Below, piece by piece: positions 1 to 15,394 of a stretch of 64,000 nt of DNA (positions are counted from its first letter, which is position 1; each line of letters begins with the position of its first letter). The stretch is from Panulirus ornatus (taxonomy: Eukaryota; Arthropoda; Malacostraca; Decapoda; Palinuridae). The notes under the pieces were generated by a model. That model did not search any database, was not told where the DNA came from, and saw only the letters and a program-made list of their open reading frames with translations. The position numbers and the translations under genes are program-made. The stretch lies in contig NC_092238.1 of assembly GCF_036320965.1 (NCBI RefSeq), positions 17,556,194 through 17,620,193 of the forward strand. Reading direction: 5' to 3'.

Positions 1-2670
1 TGTGGAAGCAGAGGTGGAGTGGATGTTGGTGGCTAGCAGAGGTGGTGTGGCATGGTGGCAGCAGAGGTGGTGGCATGTGGATGGGTTGGCATGTAGCAGA
101 GGTGGTGGTGGACATGGTGGTAGCAGAGGGTGGTGTGGCATGGTGGCAGTAGAAGGTGGTGGTGCATTGTGGCAGCAGAGGTGGTGGTGGCATGGTGGTA
201 GCAGAGGGTGTGGTGGCATGGTGTAGCAGAGGGTGGTGTGCATGGTGGTAGCAGAGGGTGGTGGTGGCATGGTGGTAGCAGAGGGTGGTGGTGGCATGGT
301 GGTAGCAGAGGGTGGTGGCATGGTGGTAGCAGAGTGGTGGTGGCATGGTGGTAGCAGAGGGTTGGTGTGCATTGTGGCTAGCAGAGGGTGTGGTGGCATG
401 GTGGTAGCAGGAAGTGGTGGTGGCATAGTGGTAGCAGAGGGTGGTGGTTGTTTGGTGGTAGCAGAGGGTGTTGGTGGCATGGTGGTAGCAGAGTATGTGG
501 TGGCGTTGTGGCAGCAGAGGGTGGTGGTGGCGTGGTGGTAGCAGAGGGTGGTGGTGGCATGGTGGCAGCAGAGGGTGGTGATGACTTGGTGGCAGCAGAG
601 GGTGATGGTGGCATGGTGGTAGCAGAGAGTAGTGGTGACATGGTGGCAACAGAGGGTGGTGGTGGCGTGGTGGCAGAGGAGGATGGTGGTGGCATTGTGG
701 TAGCAGAGGGTAGTGGTGGCATGGTGGTAACAGAGGGTGATGGTGGCATGGTGGTAGCAGAGGGTGGTGGTGGCATGGTGGCAGCAGAGGATGGTGGTGG
801 CATGGAGGCAGTAGAGGGTGGTGGTTGCATGGTGGCAGAAGAGGGTGGTGATGGCATAGTGATAGCAGAGGGTGGTGGTGGCATGGTGGCAGCAGAAGGT
901 GGTGGTGGCATTGTGGTAGCAGAGGGTGGTGGTGGCATGGTGGTAGCAAAGGGTGGTGGTGTCATGGTGGTAGCAGAGGATTATGGTGGCATTGTGGTAG
1001 CAGAGAGTGGTGGTGGCTTGGTGGAAGAGGAGGGTGATGGTGGCATGGTGGCAGCAGAGGGTGGTGGTGGCATGGTGGTAGCAGAGGGTGGTGGTGGCGC
1101 GAGGCAGCGGAGGGTGGTGAAGGCCTGTTGGCAGAAGAGGCAGCAGAGGGTGATAGTGGCATGGTGGTAGCAGAGGATGGTGGTGGCATGGTGGCAGCAG
1201 AGGGTGGTGATGGCATAGTAACAGCAGAGGGTGGTGGTGGCAGGGTGGCAGCTGAGGGTGATGGTGGCATGGTGGTAGCAGAGGGGGGTGGTGGTATGGT
1301 GGTAGCAGAGGGAGGTGGTGGCATGGTGGTAACAGAGGATTGTGGTTGCATGGTGGCAGCAGAAGGTGGTGGTGTCATGGTTGCAGCAGAGGATGATGGT
1401 GGCGTGGTGGTAGCATAGGATGGTGGTGGCATGGTGGCAGCAGAGGGTCGTGATGGCATGACGGCAGCAGAGAGTGGTGGTGGCATGGTGGCAGTGGATG
1501 GTGGTGGTGGCATGGTGTCAGCAGAGGGTGATGGTGTCATGGTGGTAGCAGAAGGTGGTGGTGGTATGGTGGTAGCAGAGGGTGGTGATGGCATGGTGGT
1601 AGCAAAGGATGGTGGTGGCATGGTGGCAGCAGAGGGTGGTGGTGGCATGGTGGCAGCAGTGGGTGGTGGTGGCTTGGTGGCAGCAGATTGCTGTGGTGGC
1701 ATGGTGGCAGTAGAGGGTGGTGGTGGCATGGTGGCAGCAGAGTGTGGTGATGGCATGGTCACAACAGATGGGTGTGGTAGTATGGTGGCAGCAGAGGATG
1801 GTGGTGGCATGGTGGCAGCAGATGGTGCTGGTGGCATGGTGGAAGCAGAGGCTGGTGATGGTATGGTGGCAGCAGAGGGTGGTGGTGGCATGGTGGCAGC
1901 AGAGGGTAGTGGTGGCAGCATGGTGAGAGCAGAGGGTGGTGGTGGCATGGTGGTAGCAGAGGGTGGTGGTGGCATTGTGGCAGCAGAGGGTGGTGATGGT
2001 ATGGTGGCAGCAGAGGGTGGTGGTGGGATGGTGTTAACAGAGGGTTGTGGTGGTGTGGTGGCAGAGGAGGGTGGTTGTGGCATTGTGGTAGCAGAGGGCG
2101 GTGGTGGCTTGGTGGTAGCATAGGGTGGTGGTGGTATGATGGTAGCAGAGGGTGGTGGTGGCATGGTGGTAGCAGATGATGGTGGTGACCTGGTGGCAGC
2201 AGAGGGTGGTTGTGGCATGTTGGCAGCAGATGGTGTTGGTGGCGTTGTAGTAGCAGAGGGTGGTGGTGGCATTGTGGTAGCAGAGGGCGGTGGTGGCATG
2301 GTGGTAGCAGAGGGTGGTGGTGGCATGGTGGTAGCAGAGGTTGGTGGTGGCATGGTGGCAGGAGAGTGTGGTGGTGGCATTGTGGCAGCAGAGGGTGGTT
2401 TTGGCATGGTGGCAGCAGAGGGCGGTGGTGGCATGGTAGCAATAGAGGTTGGTGGTGGGATGGTAGCAGCAGAGGGTGGTGGTGGCATGGTGGCAGCAGA
2501 GAGTGGTGCTGGTTGACAACACAGAGTTTGGTAGAGTAGTTGTACAGTGTTGGCAGCGTGGCAGCACACGGTGATGGACGGTAGGCAATATAAGGTGATG
2601 GTGGAGGTAGGATAGCAACAAAGGCTATTGACAGGGTGACAGCAGAGGGTGACACCAGGGTGACACATCT
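1..2670. repeat. 27-bp GGT-rich minisatellite
   Basis: About 95 tandem units of 27 bp (core GGTGGTGGTGGCATGGTGG followed by TAGCAGAG) run from the window edge to about 2510, then decay into looser copies up to about 2670. Because 27 is a multiple of 3, several frames stay open: a Gly-Gly-Gly-Gly-Met-Val-Val-Ala-Glu repeat on the plus strand and a Pro/Ser/Ala/Thr-rich 568-residue frame on the minus strand (962-2668). These frames vary by point change and indel without codon-level constraint, so I treat them as by-products of the array. The left end of the array lies outside the window. Confidence 0.95.
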
Positions 2671-2836
2671 GAAGGGTGTTGGCCGAGGGTGTGGCAGGTC
2701 ATTGACAATGTGATTCGTGCCACCATTCCCGGCGGCATTCCTGAGACAGGGTTCTACTGTGACCTTGATAAGAATATCGATGATCTATATTGTGGGCCAG
2801 GCAACAACAATGGTGTTCTACTTCCTTTGTGTACGA

Positions 2837-2839
<3 letters not shown>
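2671..2839. other. Unassigned low-copy sequence
   Basis: About 170 bp of ordinary composition lie between the minisatellite and the first (TA)n tract. A 50-codon open stretch precedes the TA repeat on the plus strand. It includes a segment PETGFYCDLDKNIDDLYCGP, but I recognise no family and see no convincing splice sites. Confidence 0.4.

Positions 2840-2901
<62 letters not shown>
2840..2901. repeat. (TA)n microsatellite
   Basis: A pure TA dinucleotide tract of about 62 bp. It borders a LINE 3' tail on its right side, as do most TA tracts in the window. Confidence 0.95.
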
Positions 2902-2905
<4 letters not shown>

Positions 2906-2924
2906 AGTTTTTCATTAATTTTAT

Positions 2925-3248
<324 letters not shown>

Positions 3249-3249
<1 letters not shown>

Positions 3250-3575
3250 CTGACTGTGAACGAATGGGGCCTTTGTTGTCTTTTCCTAGCGCTACCTCGC
3301 ACACATGAGGGGGGAGGGGGTTGTTATTCCATGGTTGGTGGGGTGGCGATGGGAATAAATTAAGGCAGACAGTATGAATTATGTACATGTGTATATACGT
3401 ATATGTCTGTGTGTGTATATATATGTGTACATTGAGATGTATAGGTATGTATATTTGCGTGTGTGGACGTGTATGTATATACATGTGTATGTGGGTGGGC
3501 TGGGCCATTCTTTCGTCTGTTTCCTTGCGCTACCTCGCTAACGCGGGAGACAGCGACAAAGCAAAATAAGTAAAT

Positions 3576-3580
<5 letters not shown>
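3249..3580 (+). mobile_element. LINE long-type 3'UTR fragment
   Basis: This is a plus-strand fragment of the long form of the LINE 3'UTR. It contains the internal tail-like motif (GGCCTTTGTTGTCTTTTCC then GCGCTACCTCGCACACATG), the TG-rich middle part and the terminal tail GCGCTACCTCGCTAACGCGG ending in GACAGCGACAAAG. It is 5'-truncated inside the UTR and ends in an AAATAA-like tail before a short (AT)n. Confidence 0.85.

Positions 3581-3606
<26 letters not shown>
3580..3606. repeat. (AT)n between two element tails
   Basis: A short AT tract separating a plus-strand LINE tail from a minus-strand SN tail (tail-to-tail arrangement). Confidence 0.9.
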
Positions 3607-4310
<704 letters not shown>

Positions 4311-4315
<5 letters not shown>

Positions 4316-4463
4316 CTTTAAACATACCCATTTTTGCTCTCCGAGATAACGTTTTCTCTTTCCACACATTCTTCCATCGCTCCCAGAACCTTCGACCCCT
4401 CCCCCACCCTGTGACTCGCTTCTGCTTCCACTCGCTGCGAAGTTCACTCCCAGATATCTAAGA
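4311..4463 (-). pseudogene. LINE ORF fragment
   Basis: This minus-strand remnant of the LINE ORF corresponds to the region downstream of the RT core: the GVDLAADGT, GEGAKILGALKNVW and LSRRAKMGMF segments of better copies. A small deletion removes the bases around the ATGGAACC segment. It is non-functional and directly fused to the SN head on its left. Confidence 0.75.
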
Positions 4464-4486
4464 TTAAAAGTAATATAATAACATTA

Positions 4487-4800
4487 CACATGACAGCCAG
4501 AGACAGTGTGAACGAATGTGGCCTTATGTTTTTCCCTATCACTACCTCTCGCACGCGCGGGGAGGGGGGAATACTATTTCATGCATGGCAGGATGGCGAC
4601 AGGAATGAACAAAGGCAGCAAGTATGAGTATGTACACTTGTATATATGTATATGTGGAAATGTATAGATATGCACATGTGCGTGTGTGGGCATGTATGCA
4701 TATACACGGGCATATGGGTGGGTTGGGCCACTCCTTCATCTGTTTCCCCGCGCTACCCCGCTAATGCGGGAGACAGCGACAAAGTATAAATACAAAAAAT
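4487..4800 (+). mobile_element. LINE long-type 3'UTR fragment, diverged
   Basis: A plus-strand copy of the long LINE 3'UTR starting near CATTACACATGACAGCCAGA. It keeps the internal motif in altered form (CACTACCTCTCGCACGCGC) and the terminal tail (GCGCTACCCCGCTAATGCGG, then GACAGCGACAAAGTATAAA). CpG sites are partly decayed, so it is older than the copies at 6-14 kb. Confidence 0.8.
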
Positions 4801-4920
4801 AAATGAAATAGTAAATCCTCTCTTCTACCCTTTCATCAATAACAACACTTTCACAGCTTGTACTCGTACTGACTACATACACAACCCACACAGACTTCTT
4901 TACAAAAATATATATACGTA
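4801..4920. other. Short unassigned spacer
   Basis: About 120 bp between two LINE pieces, with no repeat family or coding signal that I recognise. Confidence 0.4.
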
Positions 4921-5592
4921 TAGAGCAGAAGAGGGTGTTTTGAAATGTTTTGCTCACATGGAGAGAATAAGTGAGGAAAGATTGACAAAGAGGATACATG
5001 TGTCAGAGGTGGAGGGAACGAGGAGAAGTGGGAGACCAAATTGGAGGTGGAAAGATGGAGTGAAAAAGATTTTGAGCGATCGGGGCCTGGACATACATGA
5101 GGGTGAAAGGCGTGCAAGGAATAGAGTGAATTGGAACGATGTTGTATACCGGGGTCGACGTGTGTCAATAGATTGAACCAGGGCATGTGAAGCGTTTGGG
5201 GTAAACCATGGAAAGTTTCGTGGTGCCTGGATGTGGAAAGGGAGCTGTGGTTACGGTGCATTACACATGACAGCTAGAGACTGAGTGTGAACGAATGTGA
5301 CCTTTGTTGTCTTTTCCTAGAGCTACCTCGTGTGCACGCGGAGTGAGTGGGGTGCCATTTAATGTGTGGCGGGGTGGCGGCAGAAATGGATGAAGTCAGC
5401 ATGTACAAATATGTAGATGTGTATATATGTATAAGTCTGTGTATTTATATGTATGTATACGTTGAAATGTATAAGTATGTATATGTGCGTGTGTGTTCGT
5501 TTATGCATATACATGTGTATGTGGGTGGGTTGGCCCATGTTTGGTTTGTTTCTTTGCGCTACCTCGCTAACGCGAGAGACAGCGACAAAGTA
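4921..5592 (+). mobile_element. RTE-like LINE, 3' end, old subfamily (long UTR)
   Basis: A 5'-truncated LINE copy. The reading frame 4940-5176 encodes the ORF C-terminus (HMERISEERLTKR, then [15 protein letters not shown]). The codon after Tyr-Arg-Gly is CGA rather than the TGA stop of young copies, so the frame runs on to a stop at 5174-5176. The long 3'UTR follows with both the internal motif (about 5290-5345) and the terminal tail (about 5560-5592). Confidence 0.85.
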
Positions 5593-5604
5593 TATATACA
5601 AATA

Positions 5605-5677
<73 letters not shown>
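5593..5677. repeat. (TA)n microsatellite
   Basis: TA tract plus a T-run to 5689, joining two LINE tails in opposite orientation. Confidence 0.9.
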
Positions 5678-5685
<8 letters not shown>

Positions 5686-5689
5686 TTTT

Positions 5690-6788
<1,099 letters not shown>

Positions 6789-6810
<22 letters not shown>

Positions 6811-6811
6811 T
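6789..6811. repeat. Short (TA)n after A-run
   Basis: A-run followed by TA repeats. It is the tail of the upstream LINE and the 5' boundary of the next one in the same orientation. Confidence 0.85.
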
Positions 6812-6824
6812 TTATTTTAGTGAA

Positions 6825-7206
6825 AGAGAAGAGAGAGGCATTTGGACGATTTTTGCAGGGAAAAAATGCAATTGAGTGGGAGATGTATAAAAGAAAAAGA
6901 CAGGAGGTCAAGAGAAAGGTGCAAGAGGTGAAAAAGAGGGCAAATGAGAGTTGGGGTGAGAGAGTATCATTAAATTTTAGGGAGAATAAAAAGATGTTCT
7001 GGAAGGAGGTAAATAAAGTGCGTAAGAAAAGGGAGCAAATGGGAACTTCAGTGAAGGGCGCAAATGGGGAGGTGAAAACAAGTAGTGGTGATGTGAGAAG
7101 GAGATGGAGTGAGTATTTTGAAGGTTTGTTGAATGTGTTTGATGATAGAGTGGCAGATATAGGGTGTTTTGGTCGAGGTGGTGTGCAAAGTGAGAGGGTT
7201 AGGTAA
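6825..7206 (+). pseudogene. LINE ORF linker region ending in a nonsense codon
   Basis: Open frame for the region between endonuclease and RT, rich in Lys/Arg/Glu (for example YKRKRQEVKRKVQEVKKRAN). It ends at TAA (7204-7206), where the other copies read GAA (RVRENDL); a single G-to-T change therefore splits the ORF. The RT frame continues immediately downstream in the same frame. Confidence 0.85.
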
Positions 7207-7212
7207 AATGAT

Positions 7213-8727
7213 TTGGTAAACAGGGAAGAGGTAGTGAAAGCTTTGCGGAAGATGAAAGCCGGCAAGGCAGCAGGTTTGGATGGTATTGCAGTGGAATTTA
7301 TAAAAAAAGGGGGTGACTGTATTGTTGACTGGTTGGTAAGGTTATTTAATGTATGTATGACTCATGGTGAGGTGCCTGAGGATTGGCGGAATGCGTGCAT
7401 AGTGCCATTGTACAAAGGCAAAGGGGATAAGAGTGAGTGCTCAAATTACAGAGGTATAAGTTTGTTGAGTATTCCTGGTAAATTATATGGGAGGGTATTG
7501 ATTGAGAGGGTGAAGGCATGTACAGAGCATCAGATTGGGGAAGAGCAGTGTGGTTTCAGAAGTGGTAGAGGATGTGTGGATCAGGTGTTTGCTTTGAAGA
7601 ATGTATGTGAGAAATACTTAGAAAAGCAAATGGATTTGTATGTAGCACTTATGGATCTGGAGAAGGCATATGATAGAGTTGATAGAGATGCTCTGTGGAA
7701 GGTATTAAGAATATATGGTGTGGGAGGCAAGTTGTTAGAAGCAGTGAAAAGTTTTTATCGAGGATGTAAGGCATGTGTACGTGTAGGAAGAGAGGAAAGT
7801 GATTGGTTCTCAGTGAATGTAGGTTTGCGGCAGGGGTGTGTGATGTCTCCATGGTTGTTTAATTTGTTTATGGATGGGGTTGTTAGGGAGGTAAATGCAA
7901 GAGTTTTGGAAAGAGGGGCAAGTATGAAGTCTGTTGGGGATGAGAGAGCTTGGGAAGTGAGTCAGTTGTTGTTCGCTGATGATACAGCGCTGGTGGCTGA
8001 TTCATGTGAGAAACTGCAGAAGCTGGTGACTGAGTTTGGTAAAGTGTGTGAAAGAAGAAAGTTAAGAGTAAATGTGAATAAGAGCAAGGTTATTAGGTAC
8101 AGTAGGGTTGAGGGTCAAGTCAATTGGGAGGTGAGTTTGAATGGTGAGAGGCTGGAGGAAGTGAAGTGTTTTAGATATCTGGCAGCGGATGGAACCATGG
8201 AAGCGGAGGTGGATCATAAGGTGGGGGAAGGGGTGAAAATTCTGGGGGCCTTGAAGAATGTGTGGAAGTCGAGAACATTATCTCGGAGAGCAAAAATGGG
8301 TATGTTTGAAGGAATAGTGGTTCCAACAATGTTGTATGGTTGCGAGGCGTGGGCTATGGATAGAGTTGTGCGCAGGAGGATGGATGTGCTGGAAATGAGA
8401 TGTTTGAGGACAATGTGTGGTGTGAGGTGGTTTGATCGAGTGAGTAACGTAAGGGTAAGAGAGATGTGTGGAAATAAAAAGAGCGTGGTTGAGAGAGCAG
8501 AAGAGGGTGTTTTGAAGTGGTTTGGGCACATGGAGAGAATGAGTGAGGAAAGATTGACCAAGAGGATATATGTGTCGGAGGTGGAGGGAACGAGAAGAGG
8601 GAGACCAAATTGGAGGTGGAAAGATGGAGTGAAAAAGATTTTGTGTGATCGGGGCCTGAACATGCAGGAGGGTGAAAGGAGGGCAAGGAATAGAGTGAAT
8701 TGGAGCGATGTGGTATACCGGGGTTGA
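7213..8727 (+). pseudogene. LINE reverse transcriptase (504 codons open)
   Basis: Longest open RT segment of the young subfamily. Visible RT blocks are the KAAGLDGI segment (about residues 18-25), the NYRGISLLS block (about 78-86), motif A YVALMDLEKAYDRV (about 143-156, with Asp148), motif B GLRQGCVMSPWLFN (about 204-217) and motif C FADD (254-257). Then comes the C-terminal HMERMSEERL region. Compared with sister copies it lacks four codons (the GVDL of YLGVDLAADG), removed between short CTGG repeats, and one Arg codon near GTRRGRPN. It copies the LINE RNA at the nicked target in the intact element. Here it is separated from the endonuclease, so it is dead or at most trans-dependent. Confidence 0.88.
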
Positions 8728-8942
8728 CGTGCTGTCAGTGGATTGAATCAAGGCATGTGAGGCGTCTGGGGTAAACCATGGAAAGCTGTGTAGGTATGTA
8801 TATTTGCGTGTGTGGACGTATGTATATACATGTGTATGGGGGGGGGGGTGGGGCCATTTCTTTCGTCTGTTTCCTTGCGCTACCTCGCAAACGCGGGAGA
8901 CAGCGACAAAGTATAATAAAAAAATAATATATTTATTTATTT

Positions 8943-12900
<3,958 letters not shown>

Positions 12901-12910
12901 ATATATATAT

Positions 12911-13155
12911 TATCCCTGGGGACAGGAGAGAAAGAATACTTCCAACGTATTCCCTGCGTGTCGTAGAAGGCGATTAAAAGGGGAGGGAGCGGGGGGCTGG
13001 AAATCCTCCCTTCTCGTTTCTTTTTTTTTAATTTTCCAAAAGAAGGAACAGAGAAGGGGGCCGGGTGAGGATGTTCCCTCAGTGGCCCAGTTCTCTGTTC
13101 TTGGCGCTACCTCGCTGACGCGGGAAATGGCGAATAGTTTGAAAAAAAAAAAAAA
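12911..13155 (+). mobile_element. SN non-autonomous retroelement, full copy
   Basis: Complete plus-strand SN: head from TATCCCTGGGGACAGGAG, internal T-run and AATTTTCC joint, then the 3' module with GCGCTACCTCGCTGACGCGG and GGCGAATAGTTT, ending in an A-run and short TA tract. It is packed between a minus-strand LINE and a plus-strand LINE. Confidence 0.85.
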
Positions 13156-13171
13156 ATATATATATATATAT

Positions 13172-14580
13172 CAGATTGGGGAAGAGCAGTGTGGTTTCAG
13201 AAGTGGTAGAGGATGTGTGGATCAGGTGTTTGCTTTGAAGAATGTATGTGAGAAATACTTAGAAAAGCAAATGGATTTGTATGTAGCATTTATGGATCTG
13301 GAGAAGGCATATGATAGAGTTGATAGAGATGCTCTGTGGAAGGTATTAAGAATATATGGTGTGGGAGGCAAGTTGTTAGAAGCAGTGAAAAGTTTTTATC
13401 GAGGATGTAAGGCATGTGTACGTGTAGGAAGAGAGGAAAGTGATTGGTTCTCAGTGAATGTAGGTTTGCGGCAGGGGTGTGTGATGTCTCCATGGTTGTT
13501 TAATTTGTTTATGGATGGGGTTGTTAGGGAGGTAAATGCAAGAGTCTTGGAAAGAGGGGCAAGTATGAAGTCTGTTGGGGATGAGAGAGCTTGGGAAGTG
13601 AGTCAGTTGTTGTTCGCTGATGATTCAGCGCTGGTGGCGGGTTCATGTGAGAAACTACAGAAGCTGGTGACGGAGTTTGGTAAAGTGTGTGGAAGAAGAA
13701 AGTTAAGAGTAAATGTGAATAAGAGCAAGGTTATTAGGTACAGTAGGGTTGAGGGTCAAGTCAATTGGGAGGTGAGTTTGAATGGAGAAAAACTGGAGGA
13801 AGTGAAGTGTTTTAGATATCTGGGAGTGGATCTGTCAGCGGATGGAACCATGGAAGCGGAAGTGGATCATAGGGTGGGGGAGGGGGCGAAAATTTTGGGA
13901 GCCTTGAAAAATGTGTGGAAGTCGAGAACATTATCTCGGAAAGCAAAAATGGGTATGTTTGAAGAAATAGTGGTTCCAACAATGTTGTATGGTTGCGAGG
14001 CGTGGGCTATGGATAGAGTTGTGCGCAGGAGGATGGATGTGCTGGAAATGAGATGTTTGAGGACAATGTGTGGTGTGAGGTGGTTTGATCGAGTAAGTAA
14101 CGTAAGGGTAAGAGAGATGTGTGGAAATAAAAAGAGCGTGGTTGAGAGAGCAGAAGAGGGTGTTTTGAAATGGCTTGGGCACATGGAGAGAATGAGTGAG
14201 GAAAGATTGACCAAGAGGATATATGTGCCGGAGGTGGAGGGAACGAGGAGAAGAGGGAGACCAAATTGGAGGTGGAAAGATGGAGTGAAAAGGATTTTGT
14301 GTGATCGGGGCCTGAACATGCAGGAGGGTGAAAGGAGGGCAAGGAATAGAGTGAATTGGAGCGATGTGGTATACAGGGGTTGACGTGCTGTCAGTGGATT
14401 GTATCAAGGCATGTGAAGCGTCCGGGGTAAACCATGGAAAGCTGTGTAGGTATGTATATTTGCGTGTGTGGACGTGTGTATGTACATTTGTATGGGGGGG
14501 GGGGTTGGGCCATTTCTTTCGTCTGTTTCCTGGCGCTACCTCGCAACCGCGGGAGACAGCGACGAGGTATAAAAAAAAAA
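13172..14580 (+). mobile_element. RTE-like LINE, young subfamily, 5'-truncated
   Basis: A plus-strand copy starting in the codons for QIGEEQCGFRSGRG, open through RT motifs A, B and C (FADDSAL) to the TGA at 14381-14383, with short 3'UTR and ACGAGGTA tail. About 404 codons are intact with no internal stop. A start codon inside upstream unrelated elements extends the frame to 12791 (530 codons), which is a chance fusion. Confidence 0.9.
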
Positions 14581-14608
14581 AATATATATATATTTTTTTT
14601 TTTTTTTT
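14581..14608. repeat. Short TA and T-run
   Basis: A-run, TA repeats and a T-run joining the LINE tail to a 5'-truncated SN. Confidence 0.8.

Positions 14609-15090
<482 letters not shown>

Positions 15091-15178
<88 letters not shown>
15091..15178. repeat. (TA)n microsatellite
   Basis: TA tract with two G interruptions, ending at the left boundary of element C. Confidence 0.93.
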
Positions 15179-15179
<1 letters not shown>

Positions 15180-15394
15180 TGGAAAGGATCCCAATTTTGC
15201 GTGTGATGAAGATATTCCTATGAGTCCACGTGGAAAATGAAACACGATAAGTTCCCAAGTGCGCTTTCGTATAATAATCACATCAGGGGAGACACAAGAG
15301 AGAATATTAACAGTCAGTTGATATACATCGAACAGACGAAGCTAGGACGCCATTTGGTAAACATGCGATTGTCCAAGACAATCGCATGTTGAGG
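15179..15394 (+). mobile_element. Element C, copy 1, with terminal hairpin
   Basis: First of three copies of a repeat (others at 49477 and 52907) that begins TTGGAAAGGATC directly after (TA)n. It contains TATGAGTCCACGTGGA, TAAGTTCCCAAGTGC, AACAGTCAGTTGATATAC and GACGCCATTTGGTAAACATG. This copy ends in a perfect 14-bp inverted repeat with a 3-base loop (15360-15373 and 15377-15390). No open frame of note. I cannot assign the family; Penelope-like retroelement debris is one possibility (see findings). Confidence 0.65.

Larger units (their letters stand above)
6812..8917 (+). mobile_element. RTE-like LINE, young subfamily, 5'-truncated
   Basis: A 2.1-kb copy that starts in the linker between endonuclease and RT (codons for VKEKREAFGRF) and contains the complete RT, the C-terminus and the short 3'UTR (8728-8917). 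The terminal stem-loop is at 8878-8905. The copy is tail-to-tail with the minus-strand copy at 8943. The coding part is described under 7213-8727. Confidence 0.93.

Noticed and set aside
962..2668. 568-codon minus-strand Pro/Ser/Ala/Thr-rich frame
   Set aside because: It is the complement of the 27-bp minisatellite. The period is a multiple of 3 and lacks stops in this frame; unit variation shows no codon bias.
6802..6830. 3' splice site in TTTATTTTAG at the 5' edge of a LINE copy
   Set aside because: The bases equal the LINE sequence TATTAGTGAAAGAG in other copies joined to TA repeat. It is a truncation point, not an exon border.
7649..7852. Recurring 67-codon antisense frame METSHTPAANLHS in many LINE copies
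   Set aside because: It is the antisense of the RT motif A-B region. It is conserved only because the sense RT is conserved and the copies are young.
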